Position numbers and translations under genes: made by a program. Under the pieces are notes generated by a model. It ran no database searches. It was given only the letters and a program-made list of their open reading frames with translations, and was not told where the DNA came from. Positions 1-5,081 of a DNA stretch of 10,501 bases are shown piece after piece. Origin of the DNA: Methanosarcinales archaeon (GTDB lineage Archaea > Halobacteriota > Syntropharchaeia > Alkanophagales > Methanospirareceae); assembly GCA_025464585.1 (NCBI GenBank), contig JAODGL010000144.1, forward strand, positions 1 through 10,501, given 5' to 3'. How positions within the stretch are numbered: position 1 is the stretch's first letter; every line of letters begins with the position of its first letter.

Positions 1-24
1 AGAAGCAGTGAGAGTGCACAAACA

Positions 25-111
25 TGCGGCATTGCTTATGACCGCGAGAATTTGAATAAAGCGCATATCTAACCAAGGACGAAGTCAGCCAAAGTGCGGC
101 ATTGGACCGCG
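25..111 (+). repeat. Imperfect direct repeat pair
   Basis: TGCGGCATTG followed by GACCGCG occurs twice: at 25-34 plus 40-46, with CTTAT between the two blocks, and uninterrupted at 95-111. The copies start 70 nt apart. The function is unknown. They could be remnants of a mobile element end, but no transposase can be read next to them. Confidence 0.5.
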
Positions 112-220
112 GATAGGTGTATGTCCTGAAGCGAAGGGAGTATGAATGAAAAATGGAAAACAAAAAACTTTAAATAGGACACAGGAATAAGAGAAGAGTG
201 AGGACGAACTTAACATAGGT

Positions 221-255
221 GTTTAGGATTTAGAGTTTAGTGCTTAGAATTTATA
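221..255 (+). repeat. Degenerate heptamer tandem repeat, about five units
   Basis: Five consecutive 7-nt units can be read: GTTTAGG, ATTTAGA, GTTTAGT, GCTTAGA, ATTTATA, with consensus RTTTAGN. The array lies just beyond the 3' end of the minus-strand gene relic. It resembles a decayed microsatellite. No function is evident. Confidence 0.55.
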
Positions 256-298
256 CCACAAGATATTGAGCAATTACGATGCAATACCGCTCGTTTTT

Positions 299-628
299 TT
301 ACTTTTTGGATATCTTTATTCCGTATCCCTCCTCTGTATATTCTACATCCAATTCCAAGCCCAGTTTCTCCGCTCTCGGTTTGAAATATCCTTCAATGCA
401 TCCTCTTTGAATTTCTTCTTTAGTTATAGGCAACAGTCTTTTTTTTTAACAAACGTATGTCTCCCCTTCCCCAGATGCAAAATAAAATAGTCTTCATCTA
501 ACAAAATCTGTGGAAATTTTGAAGTATCGTCAAGCTTTGTTGCGTCAAAGGGATTCCCAAATCCATATTCTTTACATACTTGCTTTACCAATGTATTATC
601 AAAGATAAATTCTTTTTTCTTTTTACAT
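299..628 (-). pseudogene. Frameshifted remnant of a small protein gene, function unknown
   Basis: On the minus strand a frame open from 636 reads KKEFIFDNTLVKQVCKEYG, continues through DEDYFILHLGKGRHTFVKKK, and stops soon after a run of nine A (T at 439-447 on the plus strand). A second frame immediately downstream reads PITKEEIQRGCIEGYFKPRA and later EEGYGIKISKK, ending in TAA at 299-301. Adding one A to the homopolymer joins the two parts into one continuous protein. The 5' end is also damaged: the only nearby ATG (626-628) is followed directly by TAA, and removing one T (625) would give an MKKKKEFIF start. With both repairs the product would be about 109 residues. The residue composition and segment continuity look like real coding sequence. 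I do not recognise the family. A homopolymer sequencing or assembly error could explain the first lesion. Confidence 0.6.
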
Positions 629-630
629 CT

Positions 631-646
631 CTTAAACTATTTTAAG
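631..646. repeat. Small inverted repeat in the divergent intergenic space
   Basis: CTTAAA (631-636) and TTTAAG (641-646) are perfect inverted copies around CTAT. They sit between the minus-strand relic and the hemD start at 662. The site is AT-rich and could be part of a promoter or an operator for the downstream gene, but nothing else supports regulation. Confidence 0.35.
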
Positions 647-661
647 AGAGAGGTACTTAAA

Positions 662-1429
662 GTGAGAAAAAAGATAGCAGCCTTTCGACCTGAGAGTGTG
701 CTTGAACGGTCGATGGAAAAAGCGAATAGATATGGCTTTGATTTCTTCGGGTTCCCTGTTTTTGAACTTGTGGATAGGAAAGAGGCATTGAGAGAGATAG
801 AAGAAGTCTTTGAAGAGGGAGTGGACATAGTCGTTTTCACAAGTCTAAATGGCGTAAAGAAAGCATTTAGCATCTGTGAAGGCGAAATTGACTTGAAAAA
901 AAATCTATCTACTGTCATTGTCGGTGCTATTGGTCCGGTTACGAGGAAAGAACTTGAGAAACGCGGTGTAAGAGTTGATTTTATGCCTGATGAGTACAGT
1001 GCAAGAGGACTTATGAGGCTACTGGAAGAGCAGCGAGACGTTAAAAATAAAAATATCGTTTTTCTACGGAGTTCTGAAGGTGGTCAGGATATTTTGGACT
1101 TTTTACGTGGGAAGGGAGCTTCCGTGAAGGACATCCGGGTATATAAAGTGAAAATAAAGGATTCAGAGGAGGAGAAAAGGCTCTTTTCGGATTTGTTAAT
1201 TTATAAACCCGATTATATTATATTCACGAGTTCTTTAACATTTAAAACATTTTTGGAGCTTGCCCGTAAATTTGGAATGGAAGAGAAGATTTTTTCGGTT
1301 TTAGAACACGCGAAAACTGTTGCTATTGGTGATTTGACCGCCGAGACCATTCGTAAAGAAGGGATGAAAGTGGATCTGGTTGCGGGAAAAAGTACGTTTG
1401 AGGATGTTCTGAAGGGGATAGAGAGATAA
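662..1429 (+). CDS. hemD: Uroporphyrinogen-III synthase (HemD-like)
   Basis: HemD closes the linear tetrapyrrole hydroxymethylbilane into uroporphyrinogen III with inversion of ring D. This is the branch point to haem, sirohaem, corrinoids and coenzyme F430, and the enzyme is cytosolic. The 255-residue length fits the family. The two-lobe pattern is visible: VVFTSLNGVKKAF near 57-69, IGPVTRKELEKRGVRVD near 90-106 with DEYSARGL at 110-117, then NIVFLRSSEG at 131-140, and the second-lobe counterpart DYIIFTSSLTFKTFLEL at 184-200 and GDLTAETIRKEGMKVD at 223-238. The start is GTG at 662, preceded by GAGAGGT at 647-653. An ATG-initiated version would lose the N-terminal strand. The stop lies three bases before the ftr start, so the two genes are very probably cotranscribed. 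HemD sequences diverge strongly, so the call rests on the motif pattern. Confidence 0.85.
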   Translation: MRKKIAAFRPESVLERSMEKANRYGFDFFGFPVFELVDRKEALREIEEVFEEGVDIVVFTSLNGVKKAFSICEGEIDLKKNLSTVIVGAIGPVTRKELEKRGVRVDFMPDEYSARGLMRLLEEQRDVKNKNIVFLRSSEGGQDILDFLRGKGASVKDIRVYKVKIKDSEEEKRLFSDLLIYKPDYIIFTSSLTFKTFLELARKFGMEEKIFSVLEHAKTVAIGDLTAETIRKEGMKVDLVAGKSTFEDVLKGIER

Positions 1430-1432
1430 AAA

Positions 1433-2329
1433 ATGGAAATCGAGAACACCTATTGCGAAGCATTTGAGGGATTATTTGTAAGAATGGGCATAACAGCGAA
1501 AGACGAGAAGAGATTGAAGCGAGCAGCTTACGGCGCCACTGCGTTGCCTTCTACGGTCTTCGGCGAAGCAGAGGGTGGGATAGAGAAGTGGCTGAACGAG
1601 CACGAAACACCGGACGGCAGAAAAGGGGCAGTGATTCAACTCTGGGTGAACTGCGATAAAGGTGAAGATGCCGCTAAAAAACTGGAATATGAAATATCGA
1701 AACGAATACGGCAGGGAATACTGGTAGTGCCTACGACGTCGGTCTTCAATGCCCTCACTTCTGGTCTTGATCCAGAGGGACTAATTGACACCCTGGATAG
1801 AATAGGGCACTGCGGCGATGGATACGAAACAATAGAGCAGAGGTTTGGAAGAGAAGTAATAGTAGTACCGATAATGATGGGTGAATTTCTCGTGGAACGT
1901 TATTTAAGCTATAAGAAAGGAGTAATGGGCGGGAACTTATGGTTTTTATGTGCGAATTTAGAGTCGGCATTGGAGGCGGGTGAAAAGGCACTCAGCGCAA
2001 TAAACAGGATAGAAGGCGCGGTCACTCCTTTTGATATTTGCGCAGCAGGTTCTAAACCGGAGACAAAATATCCCGAGATAGGTCCCACGACAAATCATCC
2101 CTATTGCCCAACGTTAAAATATAAAATAAGCGGGTCGAAAGTTCCGGAAGGTGTGAATTTCATTCCGGAGATCGTTATAAATGGTGTTTCGCTCGATTCG
2201 GTAAAAGAAGCGATGAAAGCGGCGATAGGTAGCGTAATGGATGTCGAAGGATTGGTGAAGATTTCTGCAGGGAATTACGGGGGTAAATTGGGGAAGTATA
2301 AGGTTTTTTTGAGTGATATACTGGAATGA
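1433..2329 (+). CDS. ftr: Formylmethanofuran:tetrahydromethanopterin N-formyltransferase
   Basis: Ftr transfers the formyl group between formylmethanofuran and tetrahydromethanopterin. In methanogens this is the second step of CO2 reduction; in methane oxidisers it runs in reverse, toward formylmethanofuran. It is a soluble cytosolic enzyme that forms homotetramers. The 298 residues match the usual length of about 297. Family stretches are clear throughout: ENTYCEAFEGLFVR at the N terminus, GATALPSTVFGEAEGG (34-49), ILVVPTTSVFNAL (96-108), MMGEFLVERYLSYKKGVMGG (148-167), and the C-terminal SAGNYGGKLGKYKVFL. The ATG at 1433 is three bases after hemD. Residues 151-163 are encoded by a stretch (1884-1923) that recurs as a degenerate copy at 2993-3032. 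No truncation or frameshift is seen. This gene is the best metabolic marker in the window. Confidence 0.97.
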   Translation: MEIENTYCEAFEGLFVRMGITAKDEKRLKRAAYGATALPSTVFGEAEGGIEKWLNEHETPDGRKGAVIQLWVNCDKGEDAAKKLEYEISKRIRQGILVVPTTSVFNALTSGLDPEGLIDTLDRIGHCGDGYETIEQRFGREVIVVPIMMGEFLVERYLSYKKGVMGGNLWFLCANLESALEAGEKALSAINRIEGAVTPFDICAAGSKPETKYPEIGPTTNHPYCPTLKYKISGSKVPEGVNFIPEIVINGVSLDSVKEAMKAAIGSVMDVEGLVKISAGNYGGKLGKYKVFLSDILE

Positions 2330-2388
2330 GCCCAACCTATCCACGATAATAGATTATCCCTAAATTTTCTTATCGCTTTTCTGGATCA

Positions 2389-2398
2389 ACTTATTATA
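2389..2398 (+). promoter_or_regulatory. Possible TATA box for the small gene pair
   Basis: The AT-rich TTATTATA (2391-2398) lies about 20-25 nt before the ATG at 2416. It would give a very short or absent 5' leader. The match to an archaeal TATA box is moderate and no upstream BRE is obvious. Confidence 0.35.
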
Positions 2399-2415
2399 AT
2401 CACAAGATAAAAGGG

Positions 2416-2691
2416 ATGAAAGTTGAGATTCATTGGAAGCGGTCCGACATCGAACATATAGCAAAGCATGGAGTGAGAGCAGAGGAGGTAGAGGAGGTGT
2501 TAAGAGATAAGCATCTCTTCCATTGGCGAGCACGGTATAAAGGTATTATCTGTGATTATTTCTTAGGCTCTTCTTTTGGACGGTTGTTGATAGTCATCGT
2601 CAAATACGATAAGAAAATCAGAAAATTCAGGGTTAAAACAGTGAGGGATGCAAATAGACATGAGAAGAAGTTATATAAAGAGAAGAAGTAA
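2416..2691 (+). CDS. BrnT-like small basic protein, candidate toxin
   Basis: This 91-residue, lysine/arginine-rich protein resembles the BrnT/RelE-like toxin pattern. The N terminus has HWKRSDIEHIAKHGVRAEEV (6-25) followed by EEVLRD, comparable with the usual W...K...I..HGV..EE...V. Central strands end in GRLLIVIVKYDKKIRKFRVK, and the C terminus has TVRDANRHEKKLYKEKK, comparable with the R.A...E...Y ending of BrnT. BrnT proteins are mRNA-cleaving toxins whose antitoxin BrnA is normally a ribbon-helix-helix protein encoded downstream. Here the gene 14 nt downstream encodes a different small acidic protein. The ATG at 2416 follows GGG directly and has no spaced Shine-Dalgarno, so a leaderless transcript is possible. 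The family match is by eye and toxin activity is inference. Confidence 0.6.
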   Translation: MKVEIHWKRSDIEHIAKHGVRAEEVEEVLRDKHLFHWRARYKGIICDYFLGSSFGRLLIVIVKYDKKIRKFRVKTVRDANRHEKKLYKEKK

Positions 2692-2705
2692 ATTATATAT
2701 ATGGT

Positions 2706-2960
2706 ATGGTAAAATTTGAGGACAGAAAGGTTAAAGAAGTAGAGATAGAGGATGTAGAAGATCTATTAAATGTACCTTTGAACGAAATACAGATGATCAA
2801 GGGAGGTCTCACAGTAGAATCTAATCTATCAGCGCTTGTTGAAGAGGTCGACCTTAACACGAAAATCCAGATCATGGGAAACGAGGTAGAGATACCAGTT
2901 GGAAGGTTAGTTTATGATAAGCTCAAAGGGAAGAAAATAAAGGTTGTGGTGAGGGAATAG
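2706..2960 (+). CDS. Small acidic protein of unknown family, candidate antitoxin partner
   Basis: This 84-residue protein is rich in Glu, Asp, Val and Ile, with no signal peptide or membrane segment. The sequence suggests an N-terminal acidic helix (VKEVEIEDVEDLLNVPLNEI, 9-28), alternating beta strands (KIQIMGNEVEIP near 53-64) and a lysine-rich C terminus (KLKGKKIKVVVRE). It lies 14 nt after the BrnT-like gene on the same strand, which suggests one transcript. I do not recognise a DNA-binding motif such as ribbon-helix-helix or helix-turn-helix, so it is not a typical BrnA. A role as the neutralising partner of the upstream gene is suggested only by position, size and opposite charge. It could equally be an unrelated small protein. 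The ATG at 2706 was chosen because the ATG at 2701 is out of frame. Confidence 0.6.
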   Translation: MVKFEDRKVKEVEIEDVEDLLNVPLNEIQMIKGGLTVESNLSALVEEVDLNTKIQIMGNEVEIPVGRLVYDKLKGKKIKVVVRE

Positions 2961-2992
2961 CCCATGCGAAAGTTATGTTTTGATGTTCCCCT

Positions 2993-3032
2993 AATTTCTC
3001 GTGGGACGTTATTTAGGCTATAAGAAAGGTGT
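2993..3032 (+). repeat. Degenerate copy of an internal ftr segment
   Basis: This stretch matches 1884-1923 inside ftr at 37 of 40 positions. The first 37 bases differ at only two sites, both A in ftr and G here (1896/3005 and 1907/3016), and the third difference is at 1921/3030. The offset is 1109 nt. Read in the ftr frame the copy gives FLVGRYLGYKKGV, where ftr has FLVERYLSYKKGV, so both early changes alter the residue. Sequence similarity stops abruptly on both sides. It looks like a fragment left by a duplication or an illegitimate recombination. Confidence 0.85.
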
Positions 3033-3081
3033 TTTCGTCTTTCATCATATCCCTGCACATCTTTTACTAACACATAGGAGG

Positions 3082-3090
3082 TATATAAAA
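3082..3090 (+). promoter_or_regulatory. TATA box, distal promoter of the ribosomal protein cluster
   Basis: TATATAAAA preceded by GGAGG resembles an archaeal TATA box. Initiation would be expected near 3105-3112, leaving a leader of about 95 nt before the rpl18e ATG at 3205. Confidence 0.5.
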
Positions 3091-3136
3091 GCTTTTTGCT
3101 CTTTTTTCATAAAGAAGAATTGAATTTCTTCTCCAA

Positions 3137-3150
3137 CCTTTATAAAAAGG
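3137..3150 (+). promoter_or_regulatory. TATA box, proximal promoter of the ribosomal protein cluster
   Basis: CCTTTATAAAAAGG contains a strong archaeal TATA element. The expected initiation site is near 3168, about 35 nt before the rpl18e ATG. Together with the element at 3082 it suggests two tandem promoters for the cluster, a plausible arrangement for highly expressed translation genes. Confidence 0.55.
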
Positions 3151-3204
3151 CATCTTAAACATTCTAAAGGCGAAGGGGGAAAGTGAGGAGCGAAAGCGAA
3201 AAAA

Positions 3205-3582
3205 ATGCGAAGAAGAAAGAAGACCAATCCGAAACTTGATAAGCTAATAAAGGATTTGAAGAGGATTGCGAGGGAGAACAGCGCTCCTATATGGAGAGAC
3301 ATAGCGAAGCGATTAGAGAAACCACGAAGAAATTACGCAGCGGTAAATCTGAGCAAGATAAACAGATATTCCGCCCCGAACGACACTATTTTAGTTCCGG
3401 GGAAGGTGCTGAGCAGTGGGAGGATAGAGAAGCCGGTTACCGTTGCGGCATTGAGCTTCAGTAAAAAGGCGTTTGAGAAAATCGGCGAATGCGGAGATGG
3501 CGCAGAGAAAGGGAAGTGCATTAGCATCGAGGCGTTGGTAAAAAATAATCCAAAAGGCTCGGGTGTGAAGATCATTGTTTAA
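3205..3582 (+). CDS. rpl18e: Large-subunit ribosomal protein L18e
   Basis: L18e is a component of the archaeal/eukaryotic 50S/60S subunit and is related in fold to bacterial L15. The 125 residues match the family. Diagnostic stretches are RRKKTNPKLDKLIKDLKRIA at the N terminus, IWRDIAKRLEKPRRN (29-43), VNLSKINRYS (47-56), TILVPGKVLSSG (61-72) and the C-terminal NPKGSGVKIIV. The ATG at 3205 is fixed because an in-frame TGA lies at 3184-3186; GTGAGGAG at 3183-3190 is a somewhat distant ribosome site. It is the first gene of the cluster. In many archaea rpoD (RNA polymerase subunit D) lies just upstream, but here that position holds the small gene pair and a promoter region. The gene is intact and basic as expected. 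Confidence 0.96.
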   Translation: MRRRKKTNPKLDKLIKDLKRIARENSAPIWRDIAKRLEKPRRNYAAVNLSKINRYSAPNDTILVPGKVLSSGRIEKPVTVAALSFSKKAFEKIGECGDGAEKGKCISIEALVKNNPKGSGVKIIV

Positions 3583-3625
3583 TAAATCTTTTTAGAAAAA
3601 AGTTTTATCAAAAAAAACGAAGGCG

Positions 3626-4072
3626 ATGAGTGAAAAAGTGGAAGTAATAGATGGCGAAGGTCTCATTTTGGGACGATTAGCGAGTGAAGTTGCGAAGCAT
3701 TTGCTAAAAGAAAACGAGAAGAAGATAGCAATCGTCAATGCAGAGCAGGTGGTAATAAGCGGCTCCAAAGAGGCAATATTTAAGGAGTACAAAACGAGAA
3801 AGAACCGGGGGTCAAAAGAGCAAGGACCTTTCTTTCCCACGATGCCTGATAGAATCGTGAAGCGCACAGTAAGGGGGATGCTTCCTTATAAACGCGCAAG
3901 GGGTAGAGAAGCCCTTTCAAGATTGCGCGTTTATCTCGGTGTACCTGACGAATACGAAGAAGTGGAGCGGAAGAAGTTGGAAAATGCGAATGCAGAAAGA
4001 TTGTCACTCGCTAAATATGTAACCTTAGGGGAGGTGAGTGAAAAGTTAGGATGGGTACCAAAGCAAAGGTAA
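3626..4072 (+). CDS. rpl13: Large-subunit ribosomal protein L13
   Basis: L13 is a conserved rRNA-binding protein of the large subunit (uL13). The 148 residues carry the archaeal pattern VIDGEGLILGRLASEVAKHL (8-27), IVNAEQVVISGSK (36-48), the basic stretch KEYKTRKNRGSKEQGPFFP (53-71) and RTVRGMLPYKRARGREAL (81-98), then RLRVYLGVP. It starts 43 nt after rpl18e in an AT-rich spacer containing AAAAAGTTTTATCA, which might be a weak extra promoter. No strong ribosome site is visible (GAAGG close to the ATG). Its last 22 nt overlap rps9 in another frame, which implies translational coupling. Confidence 0.96.
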   Translation: MSEKVEVIDGEGLILGRLASEVAKHLLKENEKKIAIVNAEQVVISGSKEAIFKEYKTRKNRGSKEQGPFFPTMPDRIVKRTVRGMLPYKRARGREALSRLRVYLGVPDEYEEVERKKLENANAERLSLAKYVTLGEVSEKLGWVPKQR

Positions 4073-4500
4073 AGAAGATAGTAACTCAGGTAGGGAAGAG
4101 GAAGACGGCGGTTGCACGAGTGACCATAAAAAAGAAGGAAGGGAAGAGTAAAGGTCTTGTGAGGGTAAACAAGAAGCCTCTGGAGATAATAGAGCAGGAA
4201 GTAGTAAGAGCAAAAATATCAGAACCTTTGTTTATCGCTTCTCAGCTTCCTGATGTTGCCGCTGAGGTTGAGGACATCGAGGTGGACGTAAATGTGAAAG
4301 GAGGCGGCTTTATGGGGCAGGCAGAGGCAGCACGAACTGCTATTGCTCGTGGGTTAGTCGATTGGACAGGGAATGAAAAACTAAAAGAAACATATCTTGG
4401 CTACGACCGAACCTTGTTAGTCAGCGATACGAGGCAGAAGGAACCGAAGAAGTTTGGTGCAAAAGGTGCAAGAGCGCATAGGCAAAAGTCTTATCGGTAA
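4051..4500 (+). CDS. rps9: Small-subunit ribosomal protein S9
   Basis: S9 (uS9) sits in the head of the 30S subunit with its C-terminal tail reaching the P-site tRNA. The 149 residues show VGKRKTAVARVTIKK near 14-28, a long middle domain with GGGFMGQAEAARTAIARGLV, the LLVSDTRQKEPKKFG signature near 122-136, and the typical ending GARAHRQKSYR. The ATG at 4051 lies within the end of rpl13 (22-nt overlap), and a GGAGGTGA ribosome site lies at about 4031-4038 inside rpl13. The protein is slightly longer than many archaeal S9 proteins because of about ten extra N-terminal residues before the first conserved strand and a lysine-rich insertion. Confidence 0.96.
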   Translation: MGTKAKVKKIVTQVGKRKTAVARVTIKKKEGKSKGLVRVNKKPLEIIEQEVVRAKISEPLFIASQLPDVAAEVEDIEVDVNVKGGGFMGQAEAARTAIARGLVDWTGNEKLKETYLGYDRTLLVSDTRQKEPKKFGAKGARAHRQKSYR

Positions 4501-4507
4501 AAGTAAA

Positions 4508-4693
4508 ATGATTCCAATCAGGTGTTTTACATGCGGAAGAGTAATATCAGATGTGTGGGAGGAGTATAAGGAGAGGATAAAGCACGACGAACCGGGAAAA
4601 GTACTGGACGACTTAGGAGTAAAAAGGTATTGTTGTCGGAGAATGCTTCTAACGCATGCAGAGCTGATAGACGAGATAACACCGTATGAATAA
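4508..4693 (+). CDS. rpoN: DNA-directed RNA polymerase subunit N
   Basis: RpoN is the archaeal counterpart of eukaryotic Rpb10, a small zinc-binding subunit that helps assemble the polymerase with subunits D, L and P. It is not the bacterial sigma factor of the same name. The 61 residues show the full zinc signature: CFTCG (Cys6, Cys9) and RYCCRRM (Cys42, Cys43), with the usual MIPIRCFTCGRVI start. The ATG at 4508 is seven bases after the rps9 stop. A longer reading from a TTG at 4454 would add 18 residues absent from the family and overlap rps9, so it was rejected. No strong Shine-Dalgarno is present; translation is probably coupled to rps9. Confidence 0.96.
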   Translation: MIPIRCFTCGRVISDVWEEYKERIKHDEPGKVLDDLGVKRYCCRRMLLTHAELIDEITPYE

Positions 4694-4709
4694 GGGTGAA
4701 GAGAAGAAG

Positions 4710-4784
4710 GGGGTTGTAGGGTAGCTTGGACTATCCTTCGGCGTTCGGGACGCCGAGACCTGAGTTCAAATCTCAGCAACCCCA
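4710..4784 (+). tRNA. tRNA-Pro with anticodon CGG
   Basis: A full cloverleaf can be folded by eye. The acceptor stem is GGGGTTG (4710-4716) with CAACCCC (4777-4783) and discriminator A at 4784. The D arm is GGGT (4719-4722) with ATCC (4733-4736). The anticodon stem is CGGCG (4739-4743) with CGCCG (4751-4755) around the loop TTCGGGA, giving anticodon CGG (4746-4748) and G at position 37. The T arm is CTGAG with CTCAG around TTCAAAT (4765-4771). No intron is present and CCA is not encoded. It begins 16 nt after rpoN and could be processed from the cluster transcript; no separate tRNA promoter is clear. Confidence 0.93.
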
Positions 4785-4794
4785 TTTCCTCAGC

Positions 4795-4803
4795 TATATA
4801 AAT
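4795..4803 (+). promoter_or_regulatory. TATA box for rpoK
   Basis: TATATAAAT is centred at about 4799, some 26 nt before the TTG at 4825. The spacing predicts transcription starting at or very near the start codon, so the rpoK mRNA may be leaderless. The element sits just 10 nt after the tRNA 3' end. Confidence 0.6.
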
Positions 4804-4824
4804 AAGGGTTGAAGGTCGATTTAC

Positions 4825-5007
4825 TTGGAAGAAAAGAGAGAGAAATACACGAAATACGAAAAAGCACGCATCATAGGTGCGAGGGCACTGCAGATAGCAG
4901 CAGGTGCTCCTGTGCTTATAAAGACAGAAGAAATAGACCCCATAGAGATAGCTATCGAGGAATTTGAGAAAGGTGTTATCCCGATAACTGTGAAGAGGGA
5001 TAAATAA
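4825..5007 (+). CDS. rpoK: DNA-directed RNA polymerase subunit K
   Basis: RpoK is the archaeal homologue of eukaryotic Rpb6 and bacterial omega, a small subunit that clamps the largest polymerase subunit. The 60-residue product carries the family core YEKARIIGARALQIAAGAPV (11-30), followed by acidic EEIDPIEIAIEEFEKG and the basic end ITVKRDK. No ATG is available: the upstream in-frame stop is TGA at 4810-4812 and the best start is TTG at 4825. This agrees with the TATA box at 4795, which would place initiation there. It follows the tRNA in the conserved rpoN-rpoK order. The enolase and rps2 genes that often follow rpoK in archaea are not present. Confidence 0.93.
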   Translation: MEEKREKYTKYEKARIIGARALQIAAGAPVLIKTEEIDPIEIAIEEFEKGVIPITVKRDK

Positions 5008-5081
5008 ATCCCCTATAACTATTCCAATCGTATCTGAACCTCCTTTTAGCAAGGAAGAAATCCAATATATGCAAAGAGTCC

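Larger units (their letters stand above)
1..298. other. Region without a recognisable intact gene; short repeats
   Basis: No frame gives a convincing protein. Frames entering from the left end stop quickly (TGA at 53-55, TAA at 70-72), so the tail of an upstream gene may be here but cannot be named. Visible structures are an imperfect direct repeat (25-46 and 95-111), a TATA-like TTTAAATA at 169-176 with no gene at the expected distance, and a 7-nt tandem array at 221-255. The short frame starting with ATG in 266-490 is the reverse shadow of the minus-strand relic described next. Confidence 0.6.
2961..3204. other. Intergenic region with ftr-derived fragment and promoters
   Basis: The gap separates the small gene pair from the ribosomal protein cluster. 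It carries the ftr-like 40-bp segment at 2993-3032 and two TATA boxes facing rightward (3082-3090 and 3137-3150). The frame through the ftr-like segment is closed by TAA at 2992-2994 and TGA at 3121-3123 and does not look like a gene. Confidence 0.7.

Noticed and set aside
266..490. Plus-strand 74-residue frame with a hydrophobic start
   Set aside because: It is the antiparallel shadow of the minus-strand relic at 299-628, whose residue mix is far more protein-like; the plus-strand frame is rich in Phe, Ser and Leu as expected of a complement.
3001..3123. Open frame through the ftr-like fragment, starting GTG at 3001
   Set aside because: Only its first dozen codons derive from ftr; the rest runs through the first TATA box and poly-T sequence, so it is unlikely to be a gene.
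4454..4693. Longer rpoN reading from TTG
   Set aside because: The added 18 residues overlap rps9 and are absent from the family; the conserved start MIPIRCFTCG is at 4508.
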